Shown one piece after another: positions 26,736 to 34,471 of a stretch of DNA of 64,000 nucleotides. A program made the position numbers and the translations under genes. Source of the DNA: GCA-2720865 sp047630275 (GTDB lineage Bacteria > Bdellovibrionota > Bacteriovoracia > Bacteriovoracales > Bacteriovoracaceae); the NCBI GenBank assembly GCA_047630275.1, contig JBLHVN010000003.1:666129-730128 (forward strand), read 5' to 3'. The first letter of the stretch is position 1. Every line of letters begins with the position of its first letter. Below the pieces are notes generated by a model. It saw only the letters and a program-made list of their open reading frames with translations, made no database searches and was not told the origin of the DNA.

Positions 26736-27443
26736 TTACTTGTTATAAAAGAGGCTGTTAACACTATTTCCATTCATTCCTCTTACGTGGAGAAGAACTT
26801 TATCCCTCTTAAGTTTTGAGGGCACTTCCATCTTGTAAGAAAAAGGAACCATCTTTTGTGGACAAAAATCAGAGATTTGCTTCATCTTAGGAAGGACACT
26901 ATAAACATCTCTTCCATTGTCTACAATATTGATCTCATCTAGTACAAAGCAATCACTTACAGTATAACCTCGAAGCTCCACTTCTCTTGATCCAGACTCT
27001 TTCATAACGGAATCGACATTTGCATAAACATGCTCATCGACGGAGTTTGAAGTAGATTCAGCCACTTCGATAGAACCATTCTTTTGATAGATAGATTTTC
27101 CGTTTACGATAATATCGTAGTTCCCTTTATCTAGAAGTCCTACATTAACAGTTTCAACAAAGGGCACGATTGCTTCAGGACAAAAAGGATTAGAAGCGTC
27201 ATAGCGTAGTGCTGTTACATCAATCTTAATCTTAGAACCTACTATTTCAACTTTAGAAGTTGGAGACTTATGGCATAGGTTTGGTAAAAAACCTTCAATA
27301 ATGATCTCAACATTATCGTTAGAGTCAAATCCATTTGGTGAATAAATGTTTTCTATGGGCGTCTTAATTTCTACAGGAGTAGAAGCAATTGCCACTCCAC
27401 TTGAGAGTAAAAGCATAGCAATCATCTGAGTCATTTTTTTCAT
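26736..27443 (-). CDS. Exported protein with a duplicated Cys-containing domain
   Basis: The 235-residue protein has a signal peptide (about 1-20). Two halves (about 40-115 and 150-232) share the order 'beta strand, Cys, ... FCPEAIVPF / FCPQKMVPF ... beta strands', so the protein arose by internal duplication. Each half has two Cys (for example in NLCHKS and FCPEA; SDCFVL and FCPQK) that could pair. The fold looks all-beta, perhaps immunoglobulin-like. I recognise no family. GGAGG precedes the ATG. A GAACTT-T-AAGTTC palindrome lies 28 nt upstream of the start. Confidence 0.7.
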   Translation of the reverse strand: MKKMTQMIAMLLLSSGVAIASTPVEIKTPIENIYSPNGFDSNDNVEIIIEGFLPNLCHKSPTSKVEIVGSKIKIDVTALRYDASNPFCPEAIVPFVETVNVGLLDKGNYDIIVNGKSIYQKNGSIEVAESTSNSVDEHVYANVDSVMKESGSREVELRGYTVSDCFVLDEINIVDNGRDVYSVLPKMKQISDFCPQKMVPFSYKMEVPSKLKRDKVLLHVRGMNGNSVNSLFYNK

Positions 27444-27470
27444 AAGATCCTCCGTGGTATCTCTATTAGT

Positions 27471-27483
27471 GAACTTTAAGTTC
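27471..27483. promoter_or_regulatory. Palindrome upstream of the duplicated-domain protein gene
   Basis: GAACTT-T-AAGTTC is a perfect 13-nt palindrome with a central T, 28 nt upstream of the start at 27443. The GAAC...GTTC ends also occur in the inverted repeat at 27519-27584. It is a possible operator site. Confidence 0.35.
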
Positions 27484-27518
27484 TTTCGAGACTAACTATA
27501 GAAACCTCTACAGGCTTT

Positions 27519-27584
27519 GAACCTGATTAGCCTTTTAACAAAGGATGAAACTTAAGGATAAAATAGGTGATTTAAATCAGGTTC
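27519..27584. promoter_or_regulatory. Ten-bp inverted repeat between divergent genes
   Basis: GAACCTGATT (27519-27528) and AATCAGGTTC (27575-27584) are perfect complements separated by 46 nt. The repeat lies between the divergent genes that start at 27443 and 27634. It may be a pair of half-sites or a transcript stem. Confidence 0.35.
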
Positions 27585-27633
27585 TTTTCTTAAGTAAAAA
27601 TCTATAAGCTTAAACTCATAGGAGGACTTACAA

Positions 27634-28491
27634 ATGAAGATTTTTACCCTATTAACGCTGAGCCTCGTCATCAATCCTGTGGCGTCTGCGCTTACCTACA
27701 ATTGCCTGCCAGATTCAAACTTACGTTATGAACAAAGTTTTTATAAAGGACTTGATAAGATTGAGATGGTTCATAGCGCCATCACTGAATTTAAGAAAGT
27801 TTTTTCTCCTTATGTATTTGAAAGAACGGGAAAGGAGTTAATCATCATTAATAAGTGGGAAGAAGCGAGAGTGAATGCCCATGCTACTAAAGATGAGAAC
27901 GGAAACCCCATGATCACCATCAACGGAGGCATGGTTCGTCATCCTGAGATGAAAAAAGAAGGGGTCTATTTTATTCTTTGCCACGAACTAGGGCACTTTT
28001 TCGGCGGAGCCCCTAGGCAATTCAGAGGCAGAAGTGAGATCCGCTCTTGGTCTTCAGCAGAAGGACAAGCAGACTATTTTGCGGCTACCAAGTGCCTCCC
28101 TAAGATCTTTTCCCACTTAGATAGTTCAGGATTTCACGATAATTTACGAGCTGACCTAACCAAGCAAAAAGAAGTTGATAGGATTTGTAGCGACCGAACA
28201 TGCTCTAAGATTCTTTTAGCTGGCCTAAGCGCTACAAAAGTCTTTGCTAGCTTAAAGCCTTGGTGGAAGACTCCTCATTTTGAAACTCCAAGCAAAAGCT
28301 CTATTGGTGTTACAAACCTAAGTCACCCCGACCCTCAATGTAGACTAGATACCATTGTCTCAGGATCTTTTTGCGATAATAGAAGTGAAGACTTTCATCC
28401 CACGGACCCTAAGATTGGAGCTTGTCTAAGAAATGACATCCTAGGGGTTCAACCAGGAAGCCGGCCTAGTTGTTGGTATAAAAGAGATTAG
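27634..28491 (+). CDS. Exported zinc metalloprotease of the HExxH...E type
   Basis: The 285-residue protein has a signal peptide (about 1-19). HELGH at 117-121 gives two zinc ligands and the catalytic Glu118; Glu143 in SSAEGQADYFA is the likely third ligand, which makes it a gluzincin-like enzyme. The C-terminal half has eight or more Cys (CSDRTC, CRLDTI, FCDNR, CLRNDI, SCW), probably disulfide bonded after export. GGAGG gives a strong start. The enzyme is a small secreted or periplasmic peptidase; its specificity is unknown. It is convergent with the matrixin gene at 28565. Confidence 0.8.
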   Translation: MKIFTLLTLSLVINPVASALTYNCLPDSNLRYEQSFYKGLDKIEMVHSAITEFKKVFSPYVFERTGKELIIINKWEEARVNAHATKDENGNPMITINGGMVRHPEMKKEGVYFILCHELGHFFGGAPRQFRGRSEIRSWSSAEGQADYFAATKCLPKIFSHLDSSGFHDNLRADLTKQKEVDRICSDRTCSKILLAGLSATKVFASLKPWWKTPHFETPSKSSIGVTNLSHPDPQCRLDTIVSGSFCDNRSEDFHPTDPKIGACLRNDILGVQPGSRPSCWYKRD

Positions 28492-28564
28492 GCCTCTTAT
28501 TATGAGAACTTACTTCTCAAAAGTGCCCAACTTTCTTGAAGTAAGCTTTATTTCTAAAGTTTAA

Positions 28565-29290
28565 TTAGCCTTTAAGATGAGTTCCTAACTTATAACTAAA
28601 TCGAATGGCAGCAGCTAAAAGCAGACCCATTAACAGCGAGAGAAAAAACGGCTCCTGTCTTCCATGGGCATCTTCACTGGCAATAACACTACAGCTTCCA
28701 AAGATACCTGCCTTACTCTCATAAGGATAAAGGTAGGCCACCCCATCCATATCATCTCTTGATAATCGTTTTGGTTGTACCCAAGGGGTAGTTCTGTAGG
28801 TCATAACTGAGGCCGGGTCATCTGAATGACCTAAGCCTACACAGTGACCAAACTCGTGAATGATCAAGCCCATCATCCCTTCTCTAGTGAAACCACCTGG
28901 GACAAGAGTTGTTCCATTTAAAGTTACGGAGCATCCATTATTGGTGTCGTTTCGAGTAGCAAATCCACTAGGGCCACTACTTCCAAGAGGATCGCAACCA
29001 ACGATGATTTGACCGGGAAGTCCATTTTCCGATAAGGATCTACCTGAGTCCCCTTCTTCAAATTTAATATAGAGCCTGCTGTCGGTAACCGTGTTCCAGT
29101 AGTCATCAAGCATCTCTTCGATATAACCCTTAAGCTCATCGTTAGAAATACCATTGGCCACACAGCCCCCGCTGGCAATTTGCAACTTAACCTCATGGGC
29201 ATTAGCTAGGCGGTACTCTCTATTAATTAAAATAAAAGCTTGTGCCGTAGAGCTAATAAGTAAGATAAACAAAAGGCAGAGGTTTCTCAT
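28565..29290 (-). CDS. Matrixin-type (M10) metalloprotease with C-terminal anchor
   Basis: A 241-residue protein with signal peptide (about 1-18). The metzincin motif HEFGHCVGLGH (145-155; ligands His145, His149, His155) is followed by the Met-turn SVMTYR (Met163). RLSRDDMDGVAYLY at about 175-188 is the usual end of the matrixin catalytic domain. A hydrophobic segment near residues 218-232 is close to a basic C-terminus and probably anchors it in the membrane. No pro-domain Cys switch is evident. The ATG overlaps by one nt the stop of the upstream barrel-protein gene, so both are cotranscribed. Confidence 0.85.
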   Translation of the reverse strand: MRNLCLLFILLISSTAQAFILINREYRLANAHEVKLQIASGGCVANGISNDELKGYIEEMLDDYWNTVTDSRLYIKFEEGDSGRSLSENGLPGQIIVGCDPLGSSGPSGFATRNDTNNGCSVTLNGTTLVPGGFTREGMMGLIIHEFGHCVGLGHSDDPASVMTYRTTPWVQPKRLSRDDMDGVAYLYPYESKAGIFGSCSVIASEDAHGRQEPFFLSLLMGLLLAAAIRFSYKLGTHLKG

Positions 29291-29889
29291 TAGAAATATC
29301 CTTGAAATGAAATCATTAAAAAAGATGAACGCTTTGAACTCTTCAGTGGAGAGGAAATTAAAAATTCAGCTCTTGCCCCTAAATAAGTAAACATCATAGG
29401 CATTAAATCACTTGGAAAGGTTGTTTCAACTCCAAGATTCAAAGTCCCTGTATGAGACTTTTCAGATTTTTCAGGTTTATAAGCGGTGCTTGTCCCCGAT
29501 CCATTAGGCACAGTGACTTCTCCCCCTTCTCCTTTAAAAGACTTAATGACATTTCCAAAACCAAACCTAAAGGCCAGGCCTTCATTAAAGGGATAAAGAA
29601 AATCGTAAAGTAGACCGTAAGTCTTAACTTTATAATCCCCTCCATAGGAGTCATTGCTTTGTTTTGAACCAAAAGCATAAAAGAATTGAGGTGAAAAGAT
29701 AAGGCCCCAAACTCTTTCAAAATTGTATCCAATATCTACCATGGGCAAATAAGGATCTCGGTCATCTTTGGCATCTTTATCTTGGTACTGGGTCATGTTC
29801 TTAAAGACCCCCATTGATACTTGCACCCCAGAGCTCATGGCCGGAAGTGAAAACAAAAGTAAACAAAGCCCTAAAAAAATTGCTCGCAT
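29290..29889 (-). CDS. Outer-membrane beta-barrel-like protein
   Basis: The 199-residue protein has a signal peptide (about 1-19) and alternating strands rich in aromatic and Gly residues (YNFERVWGLIFSPQFFYAF; YGLLYDFLYPF; FRFGFGNVI). It ends SFQGYF; a C-terminal Phe after an amphipathic strand is the usual BamA recognition feature. Length fits an eight-stranded barrel. It precedes the matrixin gene in a two-gene operon (stop and start overlap as TAATG). AGGGA lies before the ATG. Function unknown; it may display or export the protease. Confidence 0.65.
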   Translation of the reverse strand: MRAIFLGLCLLLFSLPAMSSGVQVSMGVFKNMTQYQDKDAKDDRDPYLPMVDIGYNFERVWGLIFSPQFFYAFGSKQSNDSYGGDYKVKTYGLLYDFLYPFNEGLAFRFGFGNVIKSFKGEGGEVTVPNGSGTSTAYKPEKSEKSHTGTLNLGVETTFPSDLMPMMFTYLGARAEFLISSPLKSSKRSSFLMISFQGYF

Positions 29890-30031
29890 GCGCGTCCCTT
29901 TATCCGTGTATTTTCATCAGGAATGATAGAGGCAATGAGGCTCAATATTTAGGGGCAGCGCAAAATAGGTGTAGCGCTAGAGTTAAGATCTCCTCTTTAG
30001 AACTAAAAGGATCTTAAAGACACTGACTCAT

Positions 30032-30055
30032 GGTGTCAAAATAAGACCAGGCACC
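30032..30055. repeat. REP-like hairpin, single copy
   Basis: GGTGTC and GGCACC pair with one G:T wobble around AAAATAAGACCA, then CTTTTG. It resembles the GGTGTCAGGCACC-type palindromes that accompany REP-associated tyrosine transposases, but no transposase and no second copy were noticed here. Confidence 0.3.
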
Positions 30056-30158
30056 TTTTGTCCTCTAATTAAATAAAGATTTCAATGAGTTATGCCCATA
30101 ATTAATGGCATAGATTTAGCAATATCATTTGTAGGTAAATAAGCAGATTCCCAAATTC

Positions 30159-30195
30159 GGTATCTGGGGCACTATCCCACCCAGTCCCAGGTACC
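30159..30195 (+). other. Stable hairpin, possible structured RNA
   Basis: GGTATCTGGG and CCCAGGTACC pair over 10 bp with one G:U when read from the plus strand (A:C mismatch from the minus strand). The loop has 17 nt. This strand bias suggests that a plus-strand transcript folds it. Confidence 0.35.
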
Positions 30196-30220
30196 AAAAC
30201 CCCCTAAAACTTTTTTAAAT

Positions 30221-30247
30221 GGCCGCTTCACTTCCCTTGGAGCGGCC
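30221..30247. terminator. Hairpin at the end of the acyltransferase gene
   Basis: GGCCGCTTCA / TGGAGCGGCC form a 10-bp stem with one wobble, loop CTTCCCT. A short T-rich tract follows on the plus strand (CTTTATTTTC) and only ATTT on the minus strand. It can terminate the minus-strand acyltransferase transcript or a plus-strand RNA. Confidence 0.5.
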
Positions 30248-30249
30248 CT

Positions 30250-30936
30250 TTATTTTCTGTTTTCTTTGGAAAGACTATCCCAATCCTTAAAGGCCTCGGA
30301 GGCTTTGTGGCAGGCGTCTTCAATATGAACTCCATGTTGCTTTGCTAGTGATTCAAAGACTTCTTTAGAGGCGTCAGCAGGAACCATAAGAGGCTCTCCA
30401 TAGGCCACGACAATCTTACTAAATGGCTTTGGTAAACGAAATTTATCCCAAGAGTTAAACTCCCAGTAACTTTTAGAGATCGCGGCAAAGCCCACCAAAG
30501 GAGAGCCGGATTTCTTGGCCATATCGATAATACCTGGCTTTACTTCCCTAGCAGGACCCTTAGGGCCGTCCACTGTGACTGAACCTGGTGTTCCTTTTTT
30601 AAGCTCTTCGATCATCATCTCTTTAGCGGCCTTGCCACCTTTATCAACATTGCCTTTTCTTGAAGAACCTCTAACAACTTTATGCCCTAAGTTACGGCAG
30701 GCATAGGCGACAGGTTCGGCGTCTTTACTTCTTGAGACAATCACCACGTAGTGAAGACCTGTTTGAGAAAGGATGCCTGGGAGTAAGTTTTGGTGCCAAA
30801 TGCCTAGAAGGTAACCACCAGAGCCTCCCTCTTTTTGAGCGCGGGTAAGGTTATCAATTCCCACATAGCGGAATCTGTAAGTAAGGGATAAGAACCGGGC
30901 CACGGCGTAAAAGAATAAGGAAATAAGCTTCGTCAT
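30250..30936 (-). CDS. DUF374 family lysophospholipid acyltransferase-like protein
   Basis: The 228-residue protein matches the DUF374 branch of the glycerophosphate acyltransferase superfamily: GIWHQNLLPG at about 45-54 (His-containing block), VVRGSSRKG at about 88-96, and DGPKGPAREVKPGI at about 123-136. One N-terminal hydrophobic segment suggests inner-membrane association. Members acylate lipid precursors, including in lipid A or phospholipid routes, but the substrate here is unknown. It is followed by a hairpin. The gap to the upstream minus-strand gene at 30977 is 40 nt, so cotranscription is possible. Confidence 0.85.
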   Translation of the reverse strand: MTKLISLFFYAVARFLSLTYRFRYVGIDNLTRAQKEGGSGGYLLGIWHQNLLPGILSQTGLHYVVIVSRSKDAEPVAYACRNLGHKVVRGSSRKGNVDKGGKAAKEMMIEELKKGTPGSVTVDGPKGPAREVKPGIIDMAKKSGSPLVGFAAISKSYWEFNSWDKFRLPKPFSKIVVAYGEPLMVPADASKEVFESLAKQHGVHIEDACHKASEAFKDWDSLSKENRK

Positions 30937-30976
30937 AAAGAAGAAGCTAACTGAAAAAGAAAACGGTGTAAATTAA

Positions 30977-31984
30977 CTAAGCCGCTTTTTTGATCTGAGT
31001 ATCAAGCTCTTCCTTAACAGTACTCACAAACTGGCTAAAAGCCCCTTTGAGATCGTTATGCTCTGGGTCTTTAAAGAGCTCCGTATAAGGAACAAAGAAG
31101 TAGAAGAACTCTCCATCACCTGAAACAGCGTTTCGATCATTGTTAAATTTTTGCATGATATTCGTGCTTAAAGAGATGGTCTTAATATTCTCATCACTAG
31201 GGCTAGAAAAATCATACTTCCCGAATTTCTCAATGATCTGATCAAAGCTATGATCCTTTACTTGAAGAAAAGGTGTTGCATCTAAAGTCAGTTGAAGTGA
31301 CTTTGAGTTATGAAGCTTTGAAAGATTGTTTTTTCCTGCAAGTTTTAAAATCACTCCATGCTCAGAAGCCTGATGAAGGGTTACTTCTGCCGTGCTTAAG
31401 GGAGAGCTATCAAAGCGCCCTTCCATCTTTGCAGAAAGCCCTACTCTAAAACCACGAAATGGGATTTGCTTTGTGAGGAGCTTTCTAAACATAAAAGCAG
31501 AGTAGATATTCTTATTAAACCACTTCATATTAGTAAGACTTGTATAAGGACCTGCTTCGTTTTCAAATGAGAGAAGAATGCCATCTCTTTCAAACCAAGT
31601 CATTCTAAGTCGGTTATCAAGATAGCCTTCGTAAATATCGTAGAGAGACATCTTTACACAGCCTCTTTTATTCTTTAGCCATACCTCTGTCTTCTTTAAA
31701 TCGGCCAGCTCGTCGTTTAAGTTCTTAAGCTTAACTTCGTTAGCTACCTCTTTAAAAAGATAATCCTTTTGATACTGACAAGTTTCAGACCAGTTTGACC
31801 AATGAAAGGATAGGTTTTTATTTTCCGTTAAGAAGTACTCACTCACAAGTGAGCTGTTATTTAAGTACTCCATAAAGCTAGTCTCTTTCAAAGCTTTCGA
31901 TCCTTTCTTACGGGGTGTCTTCTTTGCCTTAGGAGCTTTCACGCTCTCGCCAACCGCACCCGGTTCAGTTCTTTTTGAAGCCAT
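30977..31984 (-). CDS. Hypothetical protein with basic N-terminus
   Basis: A 335-residue protein without a signal peptide, so probably cytoplasmic. The first 35 residues are rich in Lys and Pro (KAPKAKKTPRKKGSK) and may bind nucleic acid. The rest is mixed alpha/beta; segments around FRGFRVGLSAKMEGRF and VTLHQASEHGVILKL faintly recall PilZ domains (RxxxR ... SxxG), but the Arg pair is not convincing. CAGGAAAAG precedes the ATG. It is divergent from the HD-GYP-like gene at 32208, with 223 nt between. Confidence 0.6.
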   Translation of the reverse strand: MASKRTEPGAVGESVKAPKAKKTPRKKGSKALKETSFMEYLNNSSLVSEYFLTENKNLSFHWSNWSETCQYQKDYLFKEVANEVKLKNLNDELADLKKTEVWLKNKRGCVKMSLYDIYEGYLDNRLRMTWFERDGILLSFENEAGPYTSLTNMKWFNKNIYSAFMFRKLLTKQIPFRGFRVGLSAKMEGRFDSSPLSTAEVTLHQASEHGVILKLAGKNNLSKLHNSKSLQLTLDATPFLQVKDHSFDQIIEKFGKYDFSSPSDENIKTISLSTNIMQKFNNDRNAVSGDGEFFYFFVPYTELFKDPEHNDLKGAFSQFVSTVKEELDTQIKKAA

Positions 31985-32192
31985 AGTCTTTTCCTGCCTT
32001 TAATATTGCCTAGGTATAGAATAAATCATTGAGTATTTAAGTCGAGTAAAACCCCTTAAATGCAAATTCCCCTTTAAATTCATAAAGATAGCTATTATTG
32101 AGTTTTGAAAAAAAAGTCGAAAAACCGCCAACATTCCTTGCTATGGCCATAAAGTTCAACCACTTAGAAAAAGCAGCTTCTTTTTAAGTCTC

Positions 32193-32201
32193 TGCTATAA
32201 T
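32193..32201 (+). promoter_or_regulatory. Extended -10 element of a probably leaderless gene
   Basis: TGC-TATAAT (a perfect -10 with TGn extension) ends six nt before the ATG at 32208, and no Shine-Dalgarno is present. An extended -10 does not need a strong -35, and none is visible. Confidence 0.55.
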
Positions 32202-32207
32202 TTACTT

Positions 32208-33245
32208 ATGAGCATTGAATTTTATGGTCCATATTCAGCATTAGAACAAAACGCCTTAGGCTTAAAGTTAACCCCTATCTCTATTAGAGAACTTCTCTTT
32301 ATTACTGAAGCTCCATGTGAGGTCTTTGGAATCAAAGATGGTCTCTATAAAAAGATCATCGGAAAGAGTACTGCCGTTAGTAACAATACAGTTAAAGAAC
32401 TCTTACAAAAGGGACAGCATTATTTATTTGTCTATAGAGCCGAGCGCCACTTACTAATAGAACACCAGCAAGATAACTTACGCCAAGTCACCCGTTCATT
32501 ATCCGTAGGCGACCCAGTAGAAAAGGCCGTCAAGCAGATGAACCTGTTAACTATTAACTTAGGTTATCTTTACGCCAATCCTACCAATGATGAACTTTTA
32601 GACCTTCAATTTCAAAGTGCTAAGAACTTAGCAAACTTTCTCATCGATAAAAGTGAGCTTCATGAGCAAGTCTTTCAAGAGTACCTAAAACAAAAACATC
32701 ATTTTATCTTGGCCCAACCGGCCTTAAGTTCTTTATTTTTAATGGGGATTTTAAAGAATGCCAATCTTTACAATAACAGTGAGATCATCAATCTTTTCTT
32801 AACGAGCTATTTTAAAGATATTGGAATGAGCGCTATTCCCACCGAGAAATATGATCAAGAAGAACTTAGTGAAAATGAGAAAGTTCTCCTAGCTAAGCAT
32901 GCTCATCTTTCTGTAGAGATTCTTCAAGGAAGAACATCTCTTGGTCCTAGCTACCTAAAAATTATTGAGAACCACCATAGTTTTTCATTGTTGACTCAAA
33001 ACCTCGAATTAAATTTAAACTCCGATGACAATGTCTTAGCCGGTTTTGAGACAATGCTAGTAACTGTTATGGACGTTATAAGCGCAATGATTAGCGGTCG
33101 TCCCTATAGAAAAGCCTCTTCACTTTATGAATCTTTAGACTTAATAAAGCTCTTAATTGCAGACCAGTATCCTCAAGAGTTCAAGCTCATTGTTACCTAT
33201 TTTAGGAGCTTCTTCTTCAATGGTAGAAAAGGTGAGATTTTTTGA
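32208..33245 (+). CDS. Degenerate HD-GYP-like domain protein
   Basis: The 345-residue protein has a helical C-terminal domain with the layout of HD-GYP c-di-GMP phosphodiesterases, but key positions differ. The HD dyad is replaced by Lys203-Asp204 (YFKDIGM); the HHE/GYP block is NHHSFSLL (His256-257), without GYP. Later motifs survive: His231/His233 (KHAHLSVEIL), MDVISAMISGRPYRKA in place of DALTSxRPYRxA. The protein has probably lost catalysis or has altered metal chemistry, and may act as a c-di-GMP effector. The N-terminal 100 residues form a separate unknown domain. Unorthodox HD-GYP proteins are known from Bdellovibrio. Confidence 0.65.
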   Translation: MSIEFYGPYSALEQNALGLKLTPISIRELLFITEAPCEVFGIKDGLYKKIIGKSTAVSNNTVKELLQKGQHYLFVYRAERHLLIEHQQDNLRQVTRSLSVGDPVEKAVKQMNLLTINLGYLYANPTNDELLDLQFQSAKNLANFLIDKSELHEQVFQEYLKQKHHFILAQPALSSLFLMGILKNANLYNNSEIINLFLTSYFKDIGMSAIPTEKYDQEELSENEKVLLAKHAHLSVEILQGRTSLGPSYLKIIENHHSFSLLTQNLELNLNSDDNVLAGFETMLVTVMDVISAMISGRPYRKASSLYESLDLIKLLIADQYPQEFKLIVTYFRSFFFNGRKGEIF

Positions 33246-33388
33246 CCACTATAGGACCACTAACTATCTAATTTCTTTTAGATTTTTTCTTTTCAATCTG
33301 TTTTTATTTTGACACTCTAGTTTTAGAAAAAATGTTTGCAAAGATTGCGAACACTCTTTTGCTTAATGAAATCCAAGGAGGGAAGATC

Positions 33389-33607
33389 ATGGCACAAATA
33401 GCAACAAGTCCACTTACAGGTATCATCGAAGAAGATAAAGTTTTTTTAGACTTTGGTGAGCATGAAGGTAAATCAATTCTTGAAATTCAGGATACCCTCC
33501 CCGCTTATTACGAGTTCCTTTGCGAACAAAAGCAAGATGGTAAAGCTGCAATTAGAAGAAGTAAGGACAAGTGTTATAGGATGTACGTCGCTCAAACGGT
33601 TTTTTAG
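33389..33607 (+). CDS. Small conserved-type protein, DUF3820-like
   Basis: I use the ATG at 33389 behind AAGGAGG. The 72-residue product is small and soluble. The segment VFLDFGEHEGKSILEI with the following TLPAYYEFLCEQ resembles the 'FGKYKGKSLxEIP..YLxWL' core of DUF3820-like and exonuclease-X C-terminal-type small domains, which is a suggestion only. Two Cys lie in the C-terminal half. A very strong terminator follows, so it is a single-gene transcript. Confidence 0.6.
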   Translation: MAQIATSPLTGIIEEDKVFLDFGEHEGKSILEIQDTLPAYYEFLCEQKQDGKAAIRRSKDKCYRMYVAQTVF

Positions 33608-33631
33608 TTTATTGTTTGAATGGCTATGTTT

Positions 33632-33666
33632 AAAAAAAGGAGATATTTAATATCTCCTTTTTTTTT
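33632..33666 (+). terminator. Strong intrinsic terminator
   Basis: AAAAAAAGGAGATATT pairs perfectly with AATATCTCCTTTTTTT. The T-run is nine nt. It lies 24 nt after the small-protein gene and overlaps the stop codon of the minus-strand gene at 33665, for which the A-run would act as a T-run in reverse. Confidence 0.9.
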
Positions 33667-34471
33667 ATAAGAACTTATCCTTAAGAGACATCTTTAAGTA
33701 CTGATATAGCTTTTCTCGCTTTAAGAGTTTTGCCAATTTTCCTGAATAAGAATTCCCATCCTTTACATCAACTTTAGATTTACTAAGAAGCTGCAAGATG
33801 CCTTCATTATTATTCATCACACTAACGGCAGCCAGTGGAGGAAAGACAATACTAGAGGTCTTCCTAACCCCGCAGCTGCCTCTATTCGTTATCCAGCGGT
33901 GCTTACCCATGTCGTACTTAATGAGCTCAAAGTTCTTTCCTAAAAGAACCTTAGTTAGATTGTATCTATTAAAAAGAACACCTATATGAAGAACTATATT
34001 CTTTACGGTTTTATCTTTTTGCTCGTCGATAAGCGCGATATCTTTAGGGCTTAGAACATAACCTGGAGTTAAAAGCATCTTCTTAAAGAGCGCAGTCAAG
34101 GGCCCTCTATAAAACTCTGAGCTATTAGCATTATGATCAGATATCTCCATCTTCAAAGCTTGTTTATATTCATAAGTAAGGCTGGCAATCTCTTTAATTC
34201 TACTCCCAAACTTTTCTTGAAATTTTCCTTTCCAATAGCTCACTACTTTTTTACGACAGCTTTTGTATTGAGACTTAAGAGACTCTAAATCAAAGATCCC
34301 TGTTTCTTCACTTCTAAACTTTACCTTGAGAGGGTCTTTATGAACCATCAAACCTTCTAAGAGGAGCACTTCACAATAATACTCTCCCCCAAGACTTTGC
34401 TCGGGGCAGTTCTCTGCAAAAGCCGAAGTCATCATTAAAATCGATAATGCGATAAAAAATTTATTTACCAA
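33665..34471 (-). CDS. Exported protein of unknown function
   Basis: The 268-residue protein has a signal peptide (cleaved near AFA-ENC). The mature N-terminus has three Cys within about 55 residues. Residues about 212-262 (PPLAAVSVMNNNEGILQLL, then KVDVKDGN) look like one degenerate ankyrin-type repeat, which is weak evidence. It overlaps the end of the ggt gene by 11 nt, so it is probably translated from the same message. Its stop codon lies in the terminator at 33632-33666. I cannot assign a function. Confidence 0.6.
   Translation of the reverse strand: MVNKFFIALSILMMTSAFAENCPEQSLGGEYYCEVLLLEGLMVHKDPLKVKFRSEETGIFDLESLKSQYKSCRKKVVSYWKGKFQEKFGSRIKEIASLTYEYKQALKMEISDHNANSSEFYRGPLTALFKKMLLTPGYVLSPKDIALIDEQKDKTVKNIVLHIGVLFNRYNLTKVLLGKNFELIKYDMGKHRWITNRGSCGVRKTSSIVFPPLAAVSVMNNNEGILQLLSKSKVDVKDGNSYSGKLAKLLKREKLYQYLKMSLKDKFL

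Larger units (their letters stand above)
29890..30249. other. Gene-free, inverted-repeat-rich region
   Basis: This 360-bp gap has no plausible ORF on either strand. It has at least four inverted repeats: AAGATC/GATCTT (29985-30015, imperfect), GGTGTC/GGCACC (30032-30055), GGTATCTGGG/CCCAGGTACC (30159-30195) and GGCCGCT/AGCGGCC (30221-30247). It includes the promoter region of the barrel-matrixin operon at its left end and the 3' end of the acyltransferase gene at its right. I see no tRNA and no promoter I can defend for a small RNA. Confidence 0.6.

Noticed and set aside
29439..29732. A 97-codon minus-strand ORF inside the barrel-protein gene
   Set aside because: It lies in another frame of the well-supported gene at 29290-29889 and has no plausible start signal; the same applies to most other nested ORFs.
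30977..31984. PilZ domain in the hypothetical protein
   Set aside because: The RxxxR motif cannot be placed convincingly, and only a faint SxxG-like segment remains.
33665..34471. Ankyrin-repeat protein
   Set aside because: Only one weak repeat-like segment is seen near the C-terminus; ankyrin proteins need at least two stacked repeats.
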